Assembly: GCA_910578575.1 (NCBI GenBank)
Contig: CAJTQP010000003.1
Coordinates: 1-64,000, forward strand
Length of the DNA: 64,000 bases
DNA from: an uncultured Oscillospiraceae bacterium
GTDB lineage: Bacteria; Bacillota; Clostridia; Oscillospirales; Oscillospiraceae
Direction: 5' to 3'
Positions 19,403 to 28,106 of this stretch are shown here, piece after piece. A program made the translations under genes and the position numbers. The notes beneath the pieces were generated by a model, which worked only from the letters and a program-made list of their open reading frames with translations, was not told the origin of the DNA and ran no database searches. The stretch's first letter is position 1, and every line of letters begins with the position of its first letter.

Positions 19403-20539
19403 TCAAGGCCGATTGGGCCGTTTCACTCCGTATTGGAACAGGTCGCACTTCAACATTCCGTTGTATAGCTTCCGTTTCTTATCGGCACTTCGCCCAAAAC
19501 TCCGCTCAAACTCCGTATGGGAGGAAAGCAGGTGGATCTTCCACCCTTTTGGCAGTCCCAGCGTTGTTTTGCCAAAATCCTGGTAGAGCTGTTCCGCTTC
19601 CTGGCGCTCCATCAGGCGCTCCCCATAGGGTGGGTTACAGACGATTCGGCCGTAGGGCTCTGTGCGGGAAAATCTGCGGGCATCCGCCTGGGTGAAGCGG
19701 ACCAGATCCTCCACATCCGCCTTGACGGCGTTGCTCTGGGCAATGGCGATGGCCTTGGGGTCGATGTCACCCCCCCAGATATCATAGTTCCCGTCGTACT
19801 CCCGGTCCATGGCCTCCCCTGCCCCGTCCACCCAGACGCTAGAGGGCAGCCAGGTCCAGCGTTGGGCGGAAAAGCTGCGGTTCAATCCCGGTGCCCGGTT
19901 CTTGGCAATCAAGGCGGCCTCAATGACGATGGTGCCTGAGCCACAGAAGGGGTCGCAGAAGGGGTCCCGCCCCCGGTAGCCGGAGAGCAGCACCAGGGCT
20001 GCGGCCAAGGTCTCCCGCAGGGGGGCAGCCACCCCCGTGGCCCGGTAGCCCCGTTTATATAGACCGGGGCCGGTGGTATCCAACATGAGAGACGCGACAT
20101 CCTTCATGATGGAAAACTGGATCTGATACAGATTGCCTGTCTCCGGTAAGCTCACCTGATGGAAGTGCTTGCCCAGGCGCTCGGCCACTGCCTTTTTCAC
20201 AATGGACTGGCAGGCGGGGACGCTGTGCAACACAGAGTTCAAGCTAAACCCCTTCACCGGAAACGCCCCCTCCATCGGGATAAATTCCTCCCAGGGCAGG
20301 GCTTTCGTCCCCTCAAAAAGCTGGTCAAAGTCCCGGACCGGGAAGCTGCCCAGCAGCAACAGCACCCGCTCCCCTGTCCGCAGGTTCAGGTTGAGGCGGG
20401 GGATATCCTTGGGGGTCCCTTGGCAGAATACCCGGCCGTTTTCCACCCGGACCTCCTCCATTTCCAAGCGCCGCAGCTCTTCGGCGGTCAATCCTTCCAC
20501 GCCCAATAAGGTCGGGATCACAAAGGTCAGCTTCTTCAT
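19403..20539 (-). CDS. THUMP-domain 23S rRNA guanine-N2 methyltransferase (RlmK/L, YpsC-like)
   Basis: 378 residues, with an N-terminal THUMP region (about 1-160) and a Rossmann methyltransferase. The SAM site is DPFCGSGTIVIEAA, and the catalytic NPPY motif is present as CNPPYGERL. These signatures match the YpsC/RlmL family, which methylates a guanine N2 in 23S rRNA. The family assignment is strong; the exact nucleotide is inferred. The ATG at 20539 follows AAAGGAAT. The gene is divergent from the SLH protein at 20833. Confidence 0.9.
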   Translation of the reverse strand: MKKLTFVIPTLLGVEGLTAEELRRLEMEEVRVENGRVFCQGTPKDIPRLNLNLRTGERVLLLLGSFPVRDFDQLFEGTKALPWEEFIPMEGAFPVKGFSLNSVLHSVPACQSIVKKAVAERLGKHFHQVSLPETGNLYQIQFSIMKDVASLMLDTTGPGLYKRGYRATGVAAPLRETLAAALVLLSGYRGRDPFCDPFCGSGTIVIEAALIAKNRAPGLNRSFSAQRWTWLPSSVWVDGAGEAMDREYDGNYDIWGGDIDPKAIAIAQSNAVKADVEDLVRFTQADARRFSRTEPYGRIVCNPPYGERLMERQEAEQLYQDFGKTTLGLPKGWKIHLLSSHTEFERSFGRSADKKRKLYNGMLKCDLFQYGVKRPNRP

Positions 20540-20664
20540 TTTTATTCCTTTCTCTTTCGTGGCCTCGCATCCATGGAAGGGTTTCCTTCCGTCAAAGGAT
20601 TATACCTGGTTTTCCCTCCTTTGGCAAACCCTTTCTTTCTCTTGTTTGAATCTGTCGAATTTCG

Positions 20665-20694
20665 TTGCAAAGCATTTATTTTCTGTGTTAAAAT
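20665..20694 (+). promoter_or_regulatory. Promoter of the first SLH protein gene
   Basis: TTGCAA at 20665-20670, 18-base spacer, TAAAAT at 20689-20694. The expected start, about 20701, coincides with the first base of a long hairpin. Confidence 0.6.
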
Positions 20695-20701
20695 TGCAAA
20701 T

Positions 20702-20810
20702 GAAAGCTACCCCTACAGCTGCTCTCGCTCTATGTAGGGGTAGCTTTCTAAAATTTTATAGAGAGTAGACCGCAGTCCAGCGTTTTCTCCTGTCTGGACC
20801 ATTTGCGGTC
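20702..20810 (+). promoter_or_regulatory. Double-hairpin 5' leader
   Basis: GAAAGCTACCCCTACA (20702-20717) is perfectly complementary to 20733-20748 (16 bp, 15-base loop). A second stem pairs GACCGCA (20768-20774) with TGCGGTC (20804-20810), with inner TCCAG/CTGGA pairing. The first hairpin begins at the predicted transcription start. It could stabilise the message of an abundant surface protein, or terminate when followed by a T-run, which is not the case here. Confidence 0.5.
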
Positions 20811-20832
20811 GAGAGAAAGAGAGGTACTTACC

Positions 20833-22938
20833 ATGAAAAACAACTTGTTAAAATCCTTCCGCATTTTCCTGACTGCCCTTGTCCTTCTGGCAGTATGTTC
20901 CGCCCCAGTCTCCACCTTGGCACTAGAGAACATGTCGTGTTCTATCCTCAATACATCCATCATCCCTTTGGACCGCGATAACATCATTCTTGTTTCGACC
21001 CCATATAACAAAGTATATGATGGCAGCAGCATCGTATGGCCTGAATTACAACTTGAAGGCATATCTCCCGGTGACGACGTTACCATAGAATATCTGTCCG
21101 CCAGGTATACGGACCGGTACGTAGGCGACCAAAAAACCATCCGTATCTCCAACCTTCATCTTTCCGGCCCAGATATGGCCAAGTATTCGCTCCAAGTAGA
21201 CGAGATCGAGTTCCCAAACTGTGGCGCTATCACGCCCGTGATCCCTCAAATCACAACCCATGCCGAGCTGAACGTAGGTGGAGAGGTGTTGAACTTAGAT
21301 GATCTCGTCTCCGGTTATGCGGAAGATGTAACCCCCTATTTCCAGTTTGCCTCCAGCGACACCAACGGATGCCAACTAATCGGACGGGAACTGACCTCTG
21401 GTGATATCCCTGGAGAGGTCAAACTAGAGGTTTCCGTGAATGCTTGGTATGTGAACGAGGATGATATTCCAGAATACAACGGCGCCCATGAATACATTAC
21501 CATAAATATCATAGACCCCGAAGAAAAACCCACGCCCCCTGGTCCAGACGACACCGATCCCACGCCCCCTGAAAACCCAGGAGACAACACAGGAACAGGG
21601 GATAAACGGCAGGACCCGCTGGTCGTCACCGGCAGCAGCTCTATGGTTTACGGGGAGTCGCTCCATTTAGGCGTCGTAGGCGGTTCCGGCAGTGGTGCTG
21701 TGACTTACGCCATCACTGGTGGCACCGGCAGCGGGACCATCGACCAAAACGGCAGGCTCCAGGCCTCCAGGGTGGGGACGATTTGGGTTACAGCCTTCAA
21801 GGCGGGGGACAAGACGTATCAAATGCAGCGGTCTGACGCAAAGGTCATCACGGTGAGCCCTGCTAAAATCACCATCACAGCAGTCAATAAGACCATCCAG
21901 GTGGGCGAGCCTGCCCCCGACCTCACCGCGGCGGACTATATGGTTTCCGGGCTCGTGGGAAGCGATCACCTACGTACCCTCCCTACCCTGGTCTATGCCT
22001 TCACGCCGGACACCAGCAAAGCTGGGACCGTCCCCATTCACCCTGTGGGGGCGGAAGTCCCGGCCGGGGGCAACTATCAGGGGGATATCGCCTATGTTGC
22101 AGGCAGCTTGACCATTCAAGCCGTCAAAGCCTTTCCCATCACCATCCAGCAAGCCGCGAATGGGACCCTCTCTGCCGACCACCAAAGCGCCAAAGAAGGT
22201 ACCACCGTTATCCTCACCGCCATTGCCCAAGAGGGCTTTGTGCCAAAAACGCCCACCGTCACCTATCAAGGCATCCAGTTGGTGGTGGCCGACAAGGGAA
22301 ATGGCCGCTATGCTTTTTCCATGCCAGGTGGCCCTGTGACGGTAACAGCTTCCTTCACCGTCAAGCCTCCGATAGACACATCCCTCAATTTCTCCGATGT
22401 GCAGAGCAGCGACTGGTTCTCAAACAGCGTCGCCTATGTCTGCAAAAACGGCCTCATGGTGGGCACCAGCCAAAACAGCTTCTCCCCCAACGACACCACC
22501 ACCAGAGGTATGATGGTCACCATCCTCTACCGCACCGACGGAGAGCCAGCCGCCAGCAACCAGTCCCACTATGCCGACGTGCCCCCCTCCGCATACTACG
22601 CCGCCCCTGTCTCCTGGGCTTCCTGGTACGGCATCGCCAGTGGATATAGCCCGGAGCATTTCGGACCAGAGGACGACATCTCCCGGCAGCAGTTGGCCAC
22701 CATCCTGTACCGCTATGCCAGCTATAAAAAGTTCGACGTCTCCCAGCGGGGGAATCTGGTGCAGTTCTCCGACCGGAACCAAATCAGCGACTATGCCATA
22801 GACGCCCTCTCTTGGGCCAATGGCGCAGGCTTGATTTCGGGAAAATCCGATCAGATCCTGGACCCCACCGCCTCTACCACACGGGCAGAGATGGCCGCGA
22901 TTCTCCAGCGGTTCTGCCAAAAGTATGCCTTGTTCTAA
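20833..22938 (+). CDS. SLH-domain surface protein
   Basis: A 701-residue exported protein. A signal peptide ends near LAL (residue 35). A YDG-like repeat (STPYNKVYDGSSIVWPELQ) follows, then a Pro/Asp/Thr-rich linker (about 230-265), a bacterial Ig-like segment (TYAITGGTGSGTIDQNGRL), an MBG-like module with VNKTIQVGEPAPDLTAADY, and a repeat with GGPVTVTASF. Three SLH motifs occupy about 525-701 (FSDVQSSDWFSNSVAYVCKN, HYADVPPSAYYAAPVSWAS, QFSDRNQISDYAIDALSWAN). SLH domains bind pyruvylated wall polysaccharide, so the protein is displayed on the surface. The ATG at 20833 was preferred over 20803 because AGAGAGG lies nearby and it opens the signal peptide. Confidence 0.88.
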   Translation: MKNNLLKSFRIFLTALVLLAVCSAPVSTLALENMSCSILNTSIIPLDRDNIILVSTPYNKVYDGSSIVWPELQLEGISPGDDVTIEYLSARYTDRYVGDQKTIRISNLHLSGPDMAKYSLQVDEIEFPNCGAITPVIPQITTHAELNVGGEVLNLDDLVSGYAEDVTPYFQFASSDTNGCQLIGRELTSGDIPGEVKLEVSVNAWYVNEDDIPEYNGAHEYITINIIDPEEKPTPPGPDDTDPTPPENPGDNTGTGDKRQDPLVVTGSSSMVYGESLHLGVVGGSGSGAVTYAITGGTGSGTIDQNGRLQASRVGTIWVTAFKAGDKTYQMQRSDAKVITVSPAKITITAVNKTIQVGEPAPDLTAADYMVSGLVGSDHLRTLPTLVYAFTPDTSKAGTVPIHPVGAEVPAGGNYQGDIAYVAGSLTIQAVKAFPITIQQAANGTLSADHQSAKEGTTVILTAIAQEGFVPKTPTVTYQGIQLVVADKGNGRYAFSMPGGPVTVTASFTVKPPIDTSLNFSDVQSSDWFSNSVAYVCKNGLMVGTSQNSFSPNDTTTRGMMVTILYRTDGEPAASNQSHYADVPPSAYYAAPVSWASWYGIASGYSPEHFGPEDDISRQQLATILYRYASYKKFDVSQRGNLVQFSDRNQISDYAIDALSWANGAGLISGKSDQILDPTASTTRAEMAAILQRFCQKYALF

Positions 22939-22990
22939 TGTTCTGTAACGTGCTGCCCTAAAAGTTCAGCACAAAAAAGAAGCGATAAGC

Positions 22991-23036
22991 ACGGCGTGAG
23001 CTGACTTTCTATTGGAATCAGCTCGCGCCGTTCTTG
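22991..23036. terminator. Terminator after the first SLH gene
   Basis: CGGCG(T)GAGCTGA pairs with TCAGCTC(G)CGCCG, followed by TTCTTGTT. It lies between convergent genes and may serve both. Confidence 0.75.
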
Positions 23037-23049
23037 TTCTCGTTTCCTC

Positions 23050-23394
23050 TTACCGAGTAGAACCTCGCCGCTGCAATCCAGACATATCAAGAAGCCCCTG
23101 CATATAGGCGTATGTCAATTCAAGCTGGCATTTTGAAAGTTGTTTTGTAAATTGGAGCAGCTTCCCGTTCTCATCGTCACAGGGCTTCACTGGATTGCGA
23201 ATGTCTGACCTACCCATCAAATAATCAATGCTGGTATGGAATAATTCCGACATTTTTACCAACTGGATGAAACTGGGATAATGCTTCTGCTTTTCATAAG
23301 CACTGACGGTTTCCTGGGACACGCCCAATTCTGTGCTCAGGCGCAGTTGGGTCATGTGTCGTTCTTCGCGCAGTTCCCGGATTCGATTTTCCAA
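23050..23394 (-). CDS. XRE-family transcriptional regulator
   Basis: 114 residues from a TTG start (MENRIRELREERHMTQLRLST). The helix-turn-helix covers residues about 5-60, with LGVSQETVSAYEKQKHYPS as recognition region, then a short helical C-terminal domain (SELFHTSIDYLMGRS; LLQFTKQLSKCQLELTYAYMQGLLDM). The TTG is preferred because GGGAGGG lies six bases upstream; an in-frame ATG at 23409 has no ribosome site. The gene is divergent from the SLH gene at 23746. A perfect palindrome lies at the start of transcription of that gene, and this protein is a natural candidate to bind it (inference). Confidence 0.82.
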   Translation of the reverse strand: MENRIRELREERHMTQLRLSTELGVSQETVSAYEKQKHYPSFIQLVKMSELFHTSIDYLMGRSDIRNPVKPCDDENGKLLQFTKQLSKCQLELTYAYMQGLLDMSGLQRRGSTR

Positions 23395-23443
23395 CCCAAA
23401 CCCTCCCATACAGTCTTTATAAAGGAAATTTTACAGGAATAAC

Positions 23444-23472
23444 TTGTATTTTTCAGAGGTTAATGCTATACT
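23444..23472 (+). promoter_or_regulatory. Promoter of the second SLH protein gene
   Basis: TTGTAT at 23444-23449, 17-base spacer, TATACT at 23467-23472. The palindrome follows with no gap. Confidence 0.7.
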
Positions 23473-23495
23473 GCATACAGGTCAAACCTGTATGC
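23473..23495 (+). promoter_or_regulatory. Palindromic operator-like site
   Basis: GCATACAGGT CAA ACCTGTATGC: perfect 10-base arms around three bases, directly after the -10 box and covering the transcription start. Its position is that of a repressor site. As RNA it would also be a hairpin at the very 5' end. Confidence 0.65.
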
Positions 23496-23745
23496 TCAAC
23501 CATTCCACACAGGATTCCTCCGTGCTTCCCAGCCCACACTGCATACCCAGAGCGACCCGTCTGCTCATGGTTTGCATAAGACGAATGGATTATACGGGAA
23601 AGGAGATGCTTATGTTACGGGCACCACCAAGCACATTGAGCAAAGTCCCCTTCCCCCGCCAATGGGTGCGGGGGCCTCCTATCGCAGCTTCCTCAACAGG
23701 ATATGGTTACACACAATCAAATAATCAAAGGAGGAAACGATACCC

Positions 23746-26682
23746 ATGAAAAAAAGATTTGCAGCCGGTCTCATGACTTTGGCTATGGCGATGTCATTGC
23801 TCCCTGCAACTGCATTCGCAGCAGATTCGGAAGCTACGTTGCCCGATAACCTGAGCACTGTTGTAAGTGGCCTCAAAGTCGCTCCGCAAAACGGTCAGGC
23901 GGGAGAAGGTAGTAATCTTGCAGAAAATTATAAACTTGCTGAAACTGACTTTACCGCAAGCACTGAGATAAGCGAAGATGGCACCGTGACATATAAGGTC
24001 AAGGCAACGATCCAGGCAACGAAGGTAAAGATGCACTCCACTAACCCGTCCGGAGGTTCAGGTGGACAACTCGGCTGGTGGGTCGGCCTGGCAATCCCAC
24101 AGCCCGTTGATAACAGTAGTGACGCAGGGGCAGGAAACAAAGCTTCGACTGCATCCACTGAGCACAAAGCTGGTGGTTATACCATCAAGTATAAAGTAGG
24201 TCGGGGTACGTATACCCCAAGCGAGAACACTGATAAGTCCGGTGATAATGCGTCCGATAGTAATGGGTCCGGTGCCGATGATACTTGGACAGATAGCGGC
24301 ACAACCTACGACACCTTCTATTTCGATGCCAACAAGTTTGACAATGACCTTACCAAAGTCGCCAACATGGGTTGGATCGAAGCAACTTACACTGAAGCTG
24401 CTGACACCGAAACAGCTGCTACAACTACAGAAAGTGGCGGTGAAGGTAACACTGGCACTGAAACCACTTCCTACAAAATCGTATACAATGTAGACTTTAG
24501 CAACGTCACCTGTGAAGCTCCCAGCTTCTACGGCGTTGGTTTTAAGGCAGATGGCCGCGCAGCCAACAAAGCACTTACCGCCTTAAATGCAGAATCTCCT
24601 GTCACCGATTCCGAGCGTGATACGATCTATGGCCAGGTAAAGCTACCGGCAGTCGCATCCAGTGCGGATCAACAGTCCAAATCCAACAGTGATACTTATA
24701 CTGTAGGCTTTTACAAAAAAGATACCAGCAACACAGCAGCGCAGACTGAGGGCGGCGTAACAGGTTGGACTTGCTTTTCTACCGCCAGTGGAATCAACAA
24801 CGATGGTTTACGTCCTCGTACCTCTTTGCGGCATTGGCCGGGTTGCACGCATACGGGAGCGACTACCAGTGGTGACATAGCTGGTGCGTACAAATTGGTC
24901 CTGTTTAAGGATACAGGCGCAGCAGCTGCAACAGCCGGTACCCCCTCTGGACAGATCGTTGCGGTCTCCGACCCCATCAACGTTGTAAAGATCACCTTTG
25001 ACCCCACCAGCAGCGGGACACTGTCCAACCTCTATGCCCATGAGGGGAAGCACAATAGCAGTGATGCTGCTCAGTCTCAGTTTTTCTTCGATTTGGATAA
25101 TGTGACTCCTTCCCTGGTCACAACTGATGGAATCACTTCTTTGGCTCCCAAATCCGATGATACAGACAGCGGGAACGAAGGAAACACTGAGGAATCCTCT
25201 GGCAATGACACCACTGGCGGCAACACCGGAACGGTCCAGGTCCAAGCTGATGAAACTTCTGGTAGCAGTGGTGGAGACACAGAAACTGGTAGCGGCGAAA
25301 CAAGCACAGACTACTCCGCAACCTACAGCTTCGCCCAAGGCCAAAAAATCAGCATTTATGCCGCCGCGGGCGATCCTGTAAGTGGTTTGCTCGTCAGCAA
25401 CGCAAGCGACGGTACTTTCCAAGCTACTGGCGGAGGAACCTTCAGCAGTTGGAATCCCGCTACTGTACCGAATACGAATGGAACCATCACCGCACAATGG
25501 CGTAGCAGTGGTGGCGGTGGCGGAAGCACCACCCCCACCCCGCCCCCTGTTGTGGACCCCGAACCTCCCACTCCCTCCGACCCCACTGACACCGAAGTAA
25601 AGACCGAAGCCACCGTGGAAAATGGCAGCGCTAACGCCACGGTGGACAGCACCACCGCCGACAAACTGGTCAGCGATGCCGTGGACAACAAAAGTGAGAA
25701 CGTCACCGTGAAGGTGGACGTCCCCGCCGACGCCGGCCCCATCACAGAGGCCACCACCTCCGTGCCCGCCTCCGCCGTAAAAGACCTGGCGGACAAGACC
25801 GACGCGAACCTCACCGTGGACACCCCTGTGGCCAATGTGACCATCCCCAACGAGGCCCTGTCCAGTCTGGGCAGCAATGCCAGCACCGTTACCGTCACTG
25901 CGGCCAAAACTGCTGACGACACTGTCACCGTCACTGTGTCCAAGGACGGCCAGGCCGTGAGCAGCATCCCCGGAGGTATCACCGCGGAGATCCCCGCCGG
26001 CAACGCCCAGCCCGGCACTGTGGCTGTGATCGTAGACGAGAACGGCAACGAGACCATCGTGAAAAAATCCGTGGCCGTAGACGGCGATATGAACGTGCCC
26101 CTGGAGGGCAGCGCCACCGTGAAGCTGGTGGACAATTCCAAGTCCTTCCCCGACTCCGACAGCCACTGGAGCAAGGGCGCCGTGGACTTCGTCACCAGCC
26201 GTGACCTGTTCAACGGCGTGAGCACCACCAGCTTTGCCCCCGACACCGCCATGAACCGGGCCATGCTGGTGACCGTGCTCCACCGCCTGGAGGACACCCC
26301 CGCCGGTGGCGTCCCCAGCTTTGACGATGTGGACAACGACATCTGGTATGCCGAAGCTGTGGCCTGGGCCAGCAGCAAGAACATTGTCAACGGCTATGAG
26401 AATGGCAGCTTCCAGCCCGGTGAAAACGTGACGCGGGAGCAGATCGCTACCATCCTCTACCGTTACGCCCAGGCAATCAAGCTCAGCACCAACGAGCGCG
26501 GCGCCCTAAACCGCTTCACCGACGGTGCCAGCACCGCCGGTTGGGCCCAGGAGGCCATGGCTTGGGCCGTAGGCGCCGGCCTGTTCGCCGGAGACAACGG
26601 CAAGCTGAACCCCCAGAGCCCCGCCAGCCGTGCCGAAGTGGCTACACTGATGATGCGCTTTGTGGAGTATATGGCGAAGTAA
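23746..26682 (+). CDS. Large SLH-domain surface protein
   Basis: 978 residues. The signal peptide MKKRFAAGLMTLAMAMSLLPATAFA is followed by a Ser/Thr/Asp/Gly-rich region with few recognisable domains (about 30-590), including an InlB-type-repeat-like segment (GTFSSWNPATVPNTNGTITAQW). A Pro-rich linker (about 600-620) and a Val/Thr/Asp-rich beta region (about 620-795) come next. Three SLH motifs end the protein (FPDSDSHWSKGAVDFVTSRD, SFDDVDNDIWYAEAVAWASS, RFTDGASTAGWAQEAMAWAV). The N-terminal 1.8 kb uses more A- and T-ending codons than the C-terminal part, suggesting a mosaic origin. CAAAGGAGG lies upstream. It is probably an abundant wall-anchored protein. Confidence 0.85.
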   Translation: MKKRFAAGLMTLAMAMSLLPATAFAADSEATLPDNLSTVVSGLKVAPQNGQAGEGSNLAENYKLAETDFTASTEISEDGTVTYKVKATIQATKVKMHSTNPSGGSGGQLGWWVGLAIPQPVDNSSDAGAGNKASTASTEHKAGGYTIKYKVGRGTYTPSENTDKSGDNASDSNGSGADDTWTDSGTTYDTFYFDANKFDNDLTKVANMGWIEATYTEAADTETAATTTESGGEGNTGTETTSYKIVYNVDFSNVTCEAPSFYGVGFKADGRAANKALTALNAESPVTDSERDTIYGQVKLPAVASSADQQSKSNSDTYTVGFYKKDTSNTAAQTEGGVTGWTCFSTASGINNDGLRPRTSLRHWPGCTHTGATTSGDIAGAYKLVLFKDTGAAAATAGTPSGQIVAVSDPINVVKITFDPTSSGTLSNLYAHEGKHNSSDAAQSQFFFDLDNVTPSLVTTDGITSLAPKSDDTDSGNEGNTEESSGNDTTGGNTGTVQVQADETSGSSGGDTETGSGETSTDYSATYSFAQGQKISIYAAAGDPVSGLLVSNASDGTFQATGGGTFSSWNPATVPNTNGTITAQWRSSGGGGGSTTPTPPPVVDPEPPTPSDPTDTEVKTEATVENGSANATVDSTTADKLVSDAVDNKSENVTVKVDVPADAGPITEATTSVPASAVKDLADKTDANLTVDTPVANVTIPNEALSSLGSNASTVTVTAAKTADDTVTVTVSKDGQAVSSIPGGITAEIPAGNAQPGTVAVIVDENGNETIVKKSVAVDGDMNVPLEGSATVKLVDNSKSFPDSDSHWSKGAVDFVTSRDLFNGVSTTSFAPDTAMNRAMLVTVLHRLEDTPAGGVPSFDDVDNDIWYAEAVAWASSKNIVNGYENGSFQPGENVTREQIATILYRYAQAIKLSTNERGALNRFTDGASTAGWAQEAMAWAVGAGLFAGDNGKLNPQSPASRAEVATLMMRFVEYMAK

Positions 26683-26698
26683 CGACCCCAAGCTTTTC

Positions 26699-26815
26699 AG
26701 AAGGGACGGGGCATCTGCCCCGCCCTTCTCCAAGCCCTTGCCCCCAAAAGGGCTTGGAGAAGGGTAAAAAAACAGGGAGAGCTGACATCCTGTCGGCATC
26801 AGCTCCCCCTGTTCT
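26699..26815 (+). terminator. Three consecutive hairpins after the large SLH gene
   Basis: First AGAAGGG-CGGGGCA with its complement (26699-26729), then CTCCAAGCCCTT/AAGGGCTTGGAG (to about 26762, followed by A-rich sequence), then AACAGGG-GAGCTGA with its complement (to about 26814), followed by CTCTTTCTTCT. The last two look like terminators; the array is unusually elaborate. Confidence 0.7.
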
Positions 26816-26886
26816 CTTTCTTCTATTGGCGTTTCGGCTAAGGTTCTCGCACCGTTGTGCGGCCCAATAAATAGAGGGGGCCAAAG

Positions 26887-28017
26887 ATGAAGAAAACACT
26901 ATATGACCATTGCGTGGAACAAAACCGAGAAGACCTGCTCCGCCAATGGGATTCCACCAAAAACGGGGCTCTGACCCCCACCGGCCTCTCCTACGGCAGC
27001 AAGCAAAAGGTATGGTGGACCTGCGACAAGGGCCACAGCTGGATAGCGACAGTGTATACCCGCACCGGCGGCAGCGGCTGTCCCTACTGCGCCGGAAGGC
27101 AGGCGTGGCCAGGGGAAAATGACTTGGCCTCCCAGTATCCGGCATTGGCAGCGCAGTGGCATCCCACGAAAAATGCCCCGCTGACAGCCCGGCAGGTCCC
27201 GGTGGGGAGCCACCACAAGGCGTGGTGGCAGTGTGAACATGGGCATGTGTGGCAGGCGCCGGTGAAAACCCGCGTGGGCGGGACAGGCTGTCCCTACTGC
27301 GCCAACCGGCTGGTGCATTCTGGAGAAAACGATCTGGCAACCACACATCCAGCGCTGCTTCAGGAATGGGACGATGAGAAGAACACCCTGTCTCCCCTGG
27401 AAATCACCGCCGGAACCACCAGAAAAATATGGTGGCGCTGCGAGAAAGGGCACCAGTGGCAGGCAACGGTAGCTTCACGGGTCAAGGGAACAGGCTGCCC
27501 GGTGTGTGCCGGGAAAGTAATTGTGCCAGGAGAAAACGACCTGAACACCCACTTTCCCCACATCGCAGCCCAATGGCACCCCACAAAAAACGGAAGCCTG
27601 ACCCCGGAGAACTGTTCTCCCTCCAGCAATCGGAAGGTCTGGTGGCGCTGTCCCCTGGGGCATACATACCAGGCAGCAGTGGGCGCCAGAACAGTCAATG
27701 GCTCCGACTGCCCCTACTGCGCGGGAAAGAAAGTCCTGGTGGGCTTTAATGACCTGGCCAGCGTAGCCCCCGCCGTAGCGGCCAGTTGGCACCCTACCCT
27801 CAATGGCACACTGACCCCCCAGGATGTGACCACCGGCAGCCGGCGGAAAGTCTGGTGGTTGTGTCCAGAGGGACACGTCTGGAAAGCCGTGGTCTACTCC
27901 CGCGCCCGGAAGCAGAAAACAGGGTGCCCGGTGTGCGCAGGGCGGACCAAAGAGTCCCCAACCTATGGCGCAATGACCGGCGGCGAGAAACGTCCCCTTG
28001 GCTGGAAAATGATATGA
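26887..28017 (+). CDS. Five-repeat treble-clef zinc-ribbon protein (DUF4379-like)
   Basis: 376 residues made almost entirely of five tandem repeats of about 69 residues. Each has the pattern QWHPTKNGxLTP, KxWWxCxxGHxW, then GCPYCAGR and GENDLA. WWxC..GH and CPxC supply the likely zinc ligands (CxxxH and CxxC). This fits the treble-clef family of PF14311. Related proteins often add a Vsr-like nuclease; none is present here, and the protein ends about 15 residues after the last CPVC. No signal peptide, so cytoplasmic. GAGGGGG lies upstream of the ATG. A nucleic-acid-binding role is plausible but not shown. Confidence 0.8.
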   Translation: MKKTLYDHCVEQNREDLLRQWDSTKNGALTPTGLSYGSKQKVWWTCDKGHSWIATVYTRTGGSGCPYCAGRQAWPGENDLASQYPALAAQWHPTKNAPLTARQVPVGSHHKAWWQCEHGHVWQAPVKTRVGGTGCPYCANRLVHSGENDLATTHPALLQEWDDEKNTLSPLEITAGTTRKIWWRCEKGHQWQATVASRVKGTGCPVCAGKVIVPGENDLNTHFPHIAAQWHPTKNGSLTPENCSPSSNRKVWWRCPLGHTYQAAVGARTVNGSDCPYCAGKKVLVGFNDLASVAPAVAASWHPTLNGTLTPQDVTTGSRRKVWWLCPEGHVWKAVVYSRARKQKTGCPVCAGRTKESPTYGAMTGGEKRPLGWKMI

Positions 28018-28077
28018 CAAATGGTCCTCCCTGTGCTATAATGGCGAAACGTGGGAGGGCACTGAGACAAGCCCTCC
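28014..28077 (+). promoter_or_regulatory. Promoter and leader hairpin of rubrerythrin
   Basis: ATGACA (28014-28019), 17 bases, TATAAT (28037-28042); the -35 box overlaps the stop codon of the preceding gene. GGAGGGC/GCCCTCC (28054-28060 and 28071-28077) forms a hairpin at the start of the transcript. Confidence 0.7.
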
Positions 28078-28106
28078 TGAAAAATGACTTTAGGAGGTAT
28101 TTTACC

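Larger units (their letters stand above)
23395..23745. other. Divergent intergenic region and long SLH leader
   Basis: 350 bases without a credible gene. It holds the rightward promoter and operator-like palindrome (23444-23495), and a leader of about 265 bases with a CCCCCGC/GCGGGGG hairpin at 23653-23674. Leftward, TATAAA lies about 10 bases before the 23409 ATG. Confidence 0.5.
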
